DNA of 43,691 bases from a virus, in the IMG/VR virus record IMGVR_UViG_3300021478_000007, positions 1 through 43,691 of that record, one strand, 5' to 3'. Positions 40,602 to 43,691 of the stretch are shown piece after piece. The notes below the pieces were generated by a model. It saw only the letters and a list, made by a program, of their open reading frames with translations, was not told where the DNA came from and made no database searches. The position numbers were made by a program, and so were the translations under genes. Within the stretch, counting starts at the first letter, position 1. The number at the start of each line of letters is the position of its first letter.

Positions 40602-40629
40602 TCACCCTTTTCGAACTTGAGAGGATAAG

Positions 40630-41082
40630 ATGACTCAGATACAAACGCCACGACAGCCAAGCATTATTACGGGCCCGCGCGGAATTGGAGCGCGTTCAGT
40701 TGGCGGCGCTTATAGCGCTGATGCGCAGCAGGATTTGATTGACACAGATTCATTTCAAGGCGCACCGATTGAGCTTTCTGGCACAACGGACGTTCTCAAT
40801 TCACAAACAGGCGGGAATTATGTTGTCAAGACTGCCGGCGTCAATGCAATGACGCTTGGCGCTCCGCGTGTTGGCATTGACGACGGCGTGACGATCAGCG
40901 TGTTCTCTGATACGACGAACGCGCACACGATCACATGCCCCTCAGCAATCGTTGCTGCTGGCGTAGCGTTGAAAACGGTCATTACATTGCCAGCTTTCCG
41001 TGGTGGTGGCGTAACGCTTCGCGCTTACAATGGCGTGTGGCAGATCATCGGTCAAGGCTTTACAGCTGTAGGGTTGGCGTAG
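40630..41082 (+). CDS. Late structural-type protein, unknown (150 aa)
   Basis: ATG 40630 follows GAGAGGAT. After a flexible start the product has DVLNSQTGGNYVVKTAGVNA and NAHTITCPSAIVAAGVA strands, and ends GGGVTLRAYNGVWQIIGQGF, a beta-sandwich pattern I associate with phage decoration or trimeric fiber-tip proteins. No signal peptide. Position between decoration-like and head-completion genes suggests a virion part. Confidence 0.6.
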   Translation: MTQIQTPRQPSIITGPRGIGARSVGGAYSADAQQDLIDTDSFQGAPIELSGTTDVLNSQTGGNYVVKTAGVNAMTLGAPRVGIDDGVTISVFSDTTNAHTITCPSAIVAAGVALKTVITLPAFRGGGVTLRAYNGVWQIIGQGFTAVGLA

Positions 41083-41128
41083 AATCGCCGCGCTCTACGC
41101 GCTCTCGGCATTTTTAAGAGGAGAAAGT

Positions 41129-41584
41129 ATGAAGAAAAGACGCATGACAGTAAAGGAATGCAAGTTGCAATTCCCAGAAGCGTTTCAAGACGCTAACGGG
41201 CGGCCGGACAAGCGCATCGATGAGAACATGGAGCGCATTATGACTCACATGATCAACGAAGGCGAGCAGCCGTTAGATGCGAAGCTGAAAGCGCTATGCA
41301 TTGCAAAGTCGCCGGATCATTTTCAGCAAGTAGCACATGCTGGAGCTTGGCCGAAGCTGTTGTACCATGCAAGCGGCGCAATGAAGTCTGTCGAAGATGA
41401 AGAAGAGTACGCTGACACGATGCGGCAAAAGGGCTGGTCGGCAGAGCCGTTGCCGAAGCACATCGAAAAGTTGCAGCGTGGCGTAACGCCGCGCGACGAG
41501 AACATCAAGCGGCTTCAGCGTGAGCTTGATGCGGAAGTCAAGCAGAAAGAAGCAGAACGGCAAGCAGAAACAGCGGCGGCATAA
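41129..41584 (+). CDS. Charged late protein with C-terminal coiled coil (151 aa)
   Basis: ATG 41129 follows AGGAG. The product is helical and charged, opening with MKKRRMTVKECKLQFPEAF and ending in a long coiled coil (residues 115-148). It is not recognised. It may be a head-assembly helper, from its place three genes after the coat. Confidence 0.6.
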   Translation: MKKRRMTVKECKLQFPEAFQDANGRPDKRIDENMERIMTHMINEGEQPLDAKLKALCIAKSPDHFQQVAHAGAWPKLLYHASGAMKSVEDEEEYADTMRQKGWSAEPLPKHIEKLQRGVTPRDENIKRLQRELDAEVKQKEAERQAETAAA

Positions 41585-41587
41585 GCA

Positions 41588-42439
41588 ATGCCAGGCCCCG
41601 TACTGCCTCCGAATGCCCAGACGCCAGGATCGTATCTTAATCCTGGCGGTACTGGCTCGTTCAAGCTGCTCGATCTCTGCAAGATGGCGATGGTTAAGAT
41701 TGGAGCTATCGACCCGGCAGAGAACCCGAGTGGGCAGGAAGCTGCTGATGTTCAAGGCCAAGCAAACATTCTGATTGATTCATGGAACGCAGCGCGAGCT
41801 TATATCTGGGCAAATAAATTCTTCACTGGTCTTATAACGCCAAACCTTCAGCCGCATCAAATCGGCCCAACTGGCACTGCCGGGTTTAATCAGGCAGCTG
41901 GGATTCTGCAACGCCCGGTCAAGATTCTTCGTGCAAGTATTCTACTGAATGCTCTTGGCGCGTCTCCGTGGATTGGGCAGACGACAGTCCGACTGAAAGT
42001 ATTGGTCCATCAAGACAAAGGCTCATGGTGGGCAGCGAAAGCTGCTCCTGGAGTGGCGAGCGTAACGCCAACAGATATGTATTACGAAGAAGATTGGCCG
42101 AACGGGTCGATCTTTCTTTGGGTTGTCCCGACAGTTGCTTACCCGCTTGAGCTGCTGCTGCAAACGCTGATTTCGCAATACCAACTAGCCGATACGGTGA
42201 CGCTCCCGCAAGGCGGGACAATGGCTTTCGTGTACTCGCTTGCAGAGATGATTGCTCCTGATTTTGACTTGCCGTGGACTGCGGGGCTTGAGCAGCTGAA
42301 GCGGGCAGCGTTGCGGCGCTTTACGAATTTGAACATTACATCTCCGCAAATGGGCACTCGCGATGCTGGTATACCAGGTGGCAAGGGAACCGGAAAGCGC
42401 AGCGATTACAACTATATTTCGAAGCAGGTGAATGACTGA
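41588..42439 (+). CDS. Tail accessory factor / head-completion protein, P22 gp4-like
   Basis: The 283-residue product has the outline of P22_Tail-4 and related proteins: LLDLCKMAMVKIGAIDP, then the LIDSWNAARAYIWANKF helix. A central PVKILRASILL strand follows, then TDMYYEEDWPNGSIFLWVVP, YPLELLLQTL, and a helical end (SLAEMIAPDF ... LKRAALRRFTNLN). Proteins of this kind bind under the portal as the first part of the tail. Two genes later comes the gp10-like protein, its partner in P22. It is longer than P22 gp4 (166) but within range for related phages. Confidence 0.85.
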   Translation: MPGPVLPPNAQTPGSYLNPGGTGSFKLLDLCKMAMVKIGAIDPAENPSGQEAADVQGQANILIDSWNAARAYIWANKFFTGLITPNLQPHQIGPTGTAGFNQAAGILQRPVKILRASILLNALGASPWIGQTTVRLKVLVHQDKGSWWAAKAAPGVASVTPTDMYYEEDWPNGSIFLWVVPTVAYPLELLLQTLISQYQLADTVTLPQGGTMAFVYSLAEMIAPDFDLPWTAGLEQLKRAALRRFTNLNITSPQMGTRDAGIPGGKGTGKRSDYNYISKQVND

Positions 42440-43245
42440 TGAAAAAACTATTATTGGCTTTGCTTTTACTTCTTCTGCCTGTAATCGTGCTTGCGCAGCA
42501 GGGGCAAACTTCTGCCATCTCTTCGAACCCGCTTGGCGGCAGCTTATCAGCATCTTCAGCTACTTGCGCTGTTGCGAATGCTTGCGCATGGATGAAGCTT
42601 CCGCCTAATGCAGGCACTGTTGCCGTTACGCTATCGGGGACATTCTCAGCAACGTTTATAGTCGAGCAATCTTCTGACGGTGGCTCGACGTTCACAGCCG
42701 TTGCTACGTACACGACTGCACAGACGGCGGTCCAGTTTGCAGTTGGCGGCATGTCTGATTTTCGCGTTCGCTGTTCTAGTTTCAGCAGTGGCGCTGGCCA
42801 AGTAATGATTCAAGCCAGTCTAGCGTCTGGCGGTGCAACGGCAACAGTCACGCCAGTAAATACTCCAGGCACGACAGATCCTTGTGCAAATTCTAGCGTG
42901 CCGAAATTATCTGCATTCGTTAATATTACAACGGCAACGACCACGGCAATTGTAGCAGTTTCGGGGAATACGGCAGTATATGTCTGTGGCTTCATGTCTG
43001 ATATTGCTTCAACGACCACAGCGAGCACTTTAATTCTTGAGCAGGGTACTGGCGCAGCTTGCGCCGGATCTCCGGTTTCGCTGACGCACACAATGACTAA
43101 CGGCACACTAGCCGATACTTTCAAGTCTTATGGAGGTGGCGGCCAGACTATTTTCAAGACTGCTGCTGCCAATGGGCTTTGCGCTGTCACTACAGTCGGT
43201 AGCACGCCTACTACTGGCGTGACGGTAACATACGTTCAACAGTGA
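42439..43245 (+). CDS. Secreted beta-rich protein between gp4- and gp10-like genes (268 aa)
   Basis: The gene starts at ATG 42439 in a TGATG overlap. A classical signal peptide (Lys-Lys, then a long Leu run, cut in VLA|QQG) leads a Ser/Thr/Ala-rich beta protein with two similar halves (residues 45-130 and 150-265) and Cys pairs (CAVANACAW). It stands inside the tail-completion cluster, where P22-like phages need no exported protein. It resembles acidobacterial secreted hypotheticals. Function unknown. Confidence 0.6.
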   Translation: MKKLLLALLLLLLPVIVLAQQGQTSAISSNPLGGSLSASSATCAVANACAWMKLPPNAGTVAVTLSGTFSATFIVEQSSDGGSTFTAVATYTTAQTAVQFAVGGMSDFRVRCSSFSSGAGQVMIQASLASGGATATVTPVNTPGTTDPCANSSVPKLSAFVNITTATTTAIVAVSGNTAVYVCGFMSDIASTTTASTLILEQGTGAACAGSPVSLTHTMTNGTLADTFKSYGGGGQTIFKTAAANGLCAVTTVGSTPTTGVTVTYVQQ

Positions 43246-43251
43246 GGATGA

Positions 43252-43691
43252 ATGTCTCGTTTCGGATTCTGTTCCGGTACTTACACAGCGCAATCGGTCA
43301 ACGCCGATGCGCAGGAGTGTATGAATCTCGTGCCAGAAGCAGACGAAAGCCAGATGGGCGTCTCCGCAATGACGCTTTATTCGACGCCGGGGCTTGCTCT
43401 ATTCAACGACGTTGGCGGAAATCAGTCGCGCGGAAATTTTACCATTACTACCGGCCCCGCTGCCGGACGAACGTTCAAAGTCGTTGACGGGACGCTATAC
43501 GAAGAGTTCACCGATGGAATATTCAACCCGATTGGGGCTATCGCTAACGACGGTAAGCTAGTTGGCTTCGCAGCTTGCCCGCAACAGTTGGCTATTATTA
43601 GCGCTGGGCTGCTTTACTCTTATCAGCTTGCAACGCAAACCGTTCCTCCTATTATTGCCGGGACTCTCAGCGGCCCCATTGCTGGGCCTTG
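43252..43691 (+). CDS. Packaged-DNA stabilisation protein, P22 gp10-like; N-terminal part
   Basis: ATG 43252 with a GAGG site opens the gene that continues in frame at base 128 of the window (joined length about 518 residues). The beginning has the conserved SVNADAQECMNLVPEADES, then TLYSTPGLALF, diagnostic for Phage_stabilise proteins. With the gp4-like protein two genes before, it completes the tail hub. It is cut only because the circular genome was opened here. Confidence 0.88.
   Translation, partial: MSRFGFCSGTYTAQSVNADAQECMNLVPEADESQMGVSAMTLYSTPGLALFNDVGGNQSRGNFTITTGPAAGRTFKVVDGTLYEEFTDGIFNPIGAIANDGKLVGFAACPQQLAIISAGLLYSYQLATQTVPPIIAGTLSGPIAGP
43565..43691. repeat. Right copy of the 127-bp terminal direct repeat
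   Basis: Identical to bases 1-127. See the left copy: the overlap closes the circle in the stabilisation protein gene, and one copy should be removed to give the 43,564-bp genome. Confidence 0.95.

Overview
The window is a complete tailed-phage genome with a P22-like podovirus head and tail plan, assembled as a circle. The first 127 bases are repeated exactly as the last 127, and one gene (the packaged-DNA stabilisation protein) runs off the right end and continues at the left end, so the unique genome is 43,564 bp. Repeats of this size are usually assembly overlap, which fits a circularly permuted, headful-packaging phage. No tRNA, rRNA, CRISPR, insertion sequence or integrase is visible.

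Layout. Two gene blocks diverge from a control region at 31,021-31,528. The plus-strand late block runs from 31,529 across the circle junction to 18,884. In order it holds small and large terminase, a run of very small proteins, portal, scaffold-like protein, coat, a secreted decoration-like protein, head/tail completion proteins (P22 gp4- and gp10-like), a cupin-like protein, three ejection-type proteins, four very large secreted beta-helical/fiber-like proteins, and two holin-like proteins. The minus-strand early block runs from 31,020 down to 18,881. It holds an excisionase-like HTH protein, a primase-helicase, a string of mini zinc-finger proteins, a DNA methyltransferase, a GC-richer cassette with its own promoter and a small RHH regulator, a VRR-NUC nuclease, an SNF2-type helicase, a putative ssDNA-binding zinc protein, a cluster of membrane proteins and a DUF5675 protein. 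Most adjacent genes overlap by 1-30 bases (often ATGA), so translation is tightly coupled. The blocks meet head-on at 18,881-18,884, sharing TTAA as both stop codons. No polymerase is seen, so the host replisome and RNA polymerase are presumably used.

Control. The divergent region carries nine copies of a 10-bp element, CGTTTTGACG, within 190 bp (candidate iteron origin or operator array). It also has a sigma70-like promoter for each direction, a 12-bp palindrome over the early promoter, two ACGTACGT palindromes, and a 10-bp-stem hairpin in the late leader.

Host. The late fiber-like proteins look like acidobacterial secreted proteins: an ASH-type C-terminal domain, Cys-paired low-complexity beta domains, and signal peptides ending just before Gln. 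I infer a soil-type Acidobacteriota host. This comes from remembered family resemblance, not a search.

Most unusual points: (1) six late-block proteins, several of them fiber-like, carry apparent Sec signal peptides, all with Gln at the predicted +1 position; (2) the iteron-like array between the two transcription units; (3) a moron-like cassette at 25.8-27.8 kb, with a leaderless-looking sigma70 promoter at one end and a 20-bp perfect inverted repeat that would hide a ribosome binding site at the other; (4) no classical endolysin, but a DUF5675 protein with an L,D-transpeptidase-like His/Cys pattern just beyond an apparent terminator.
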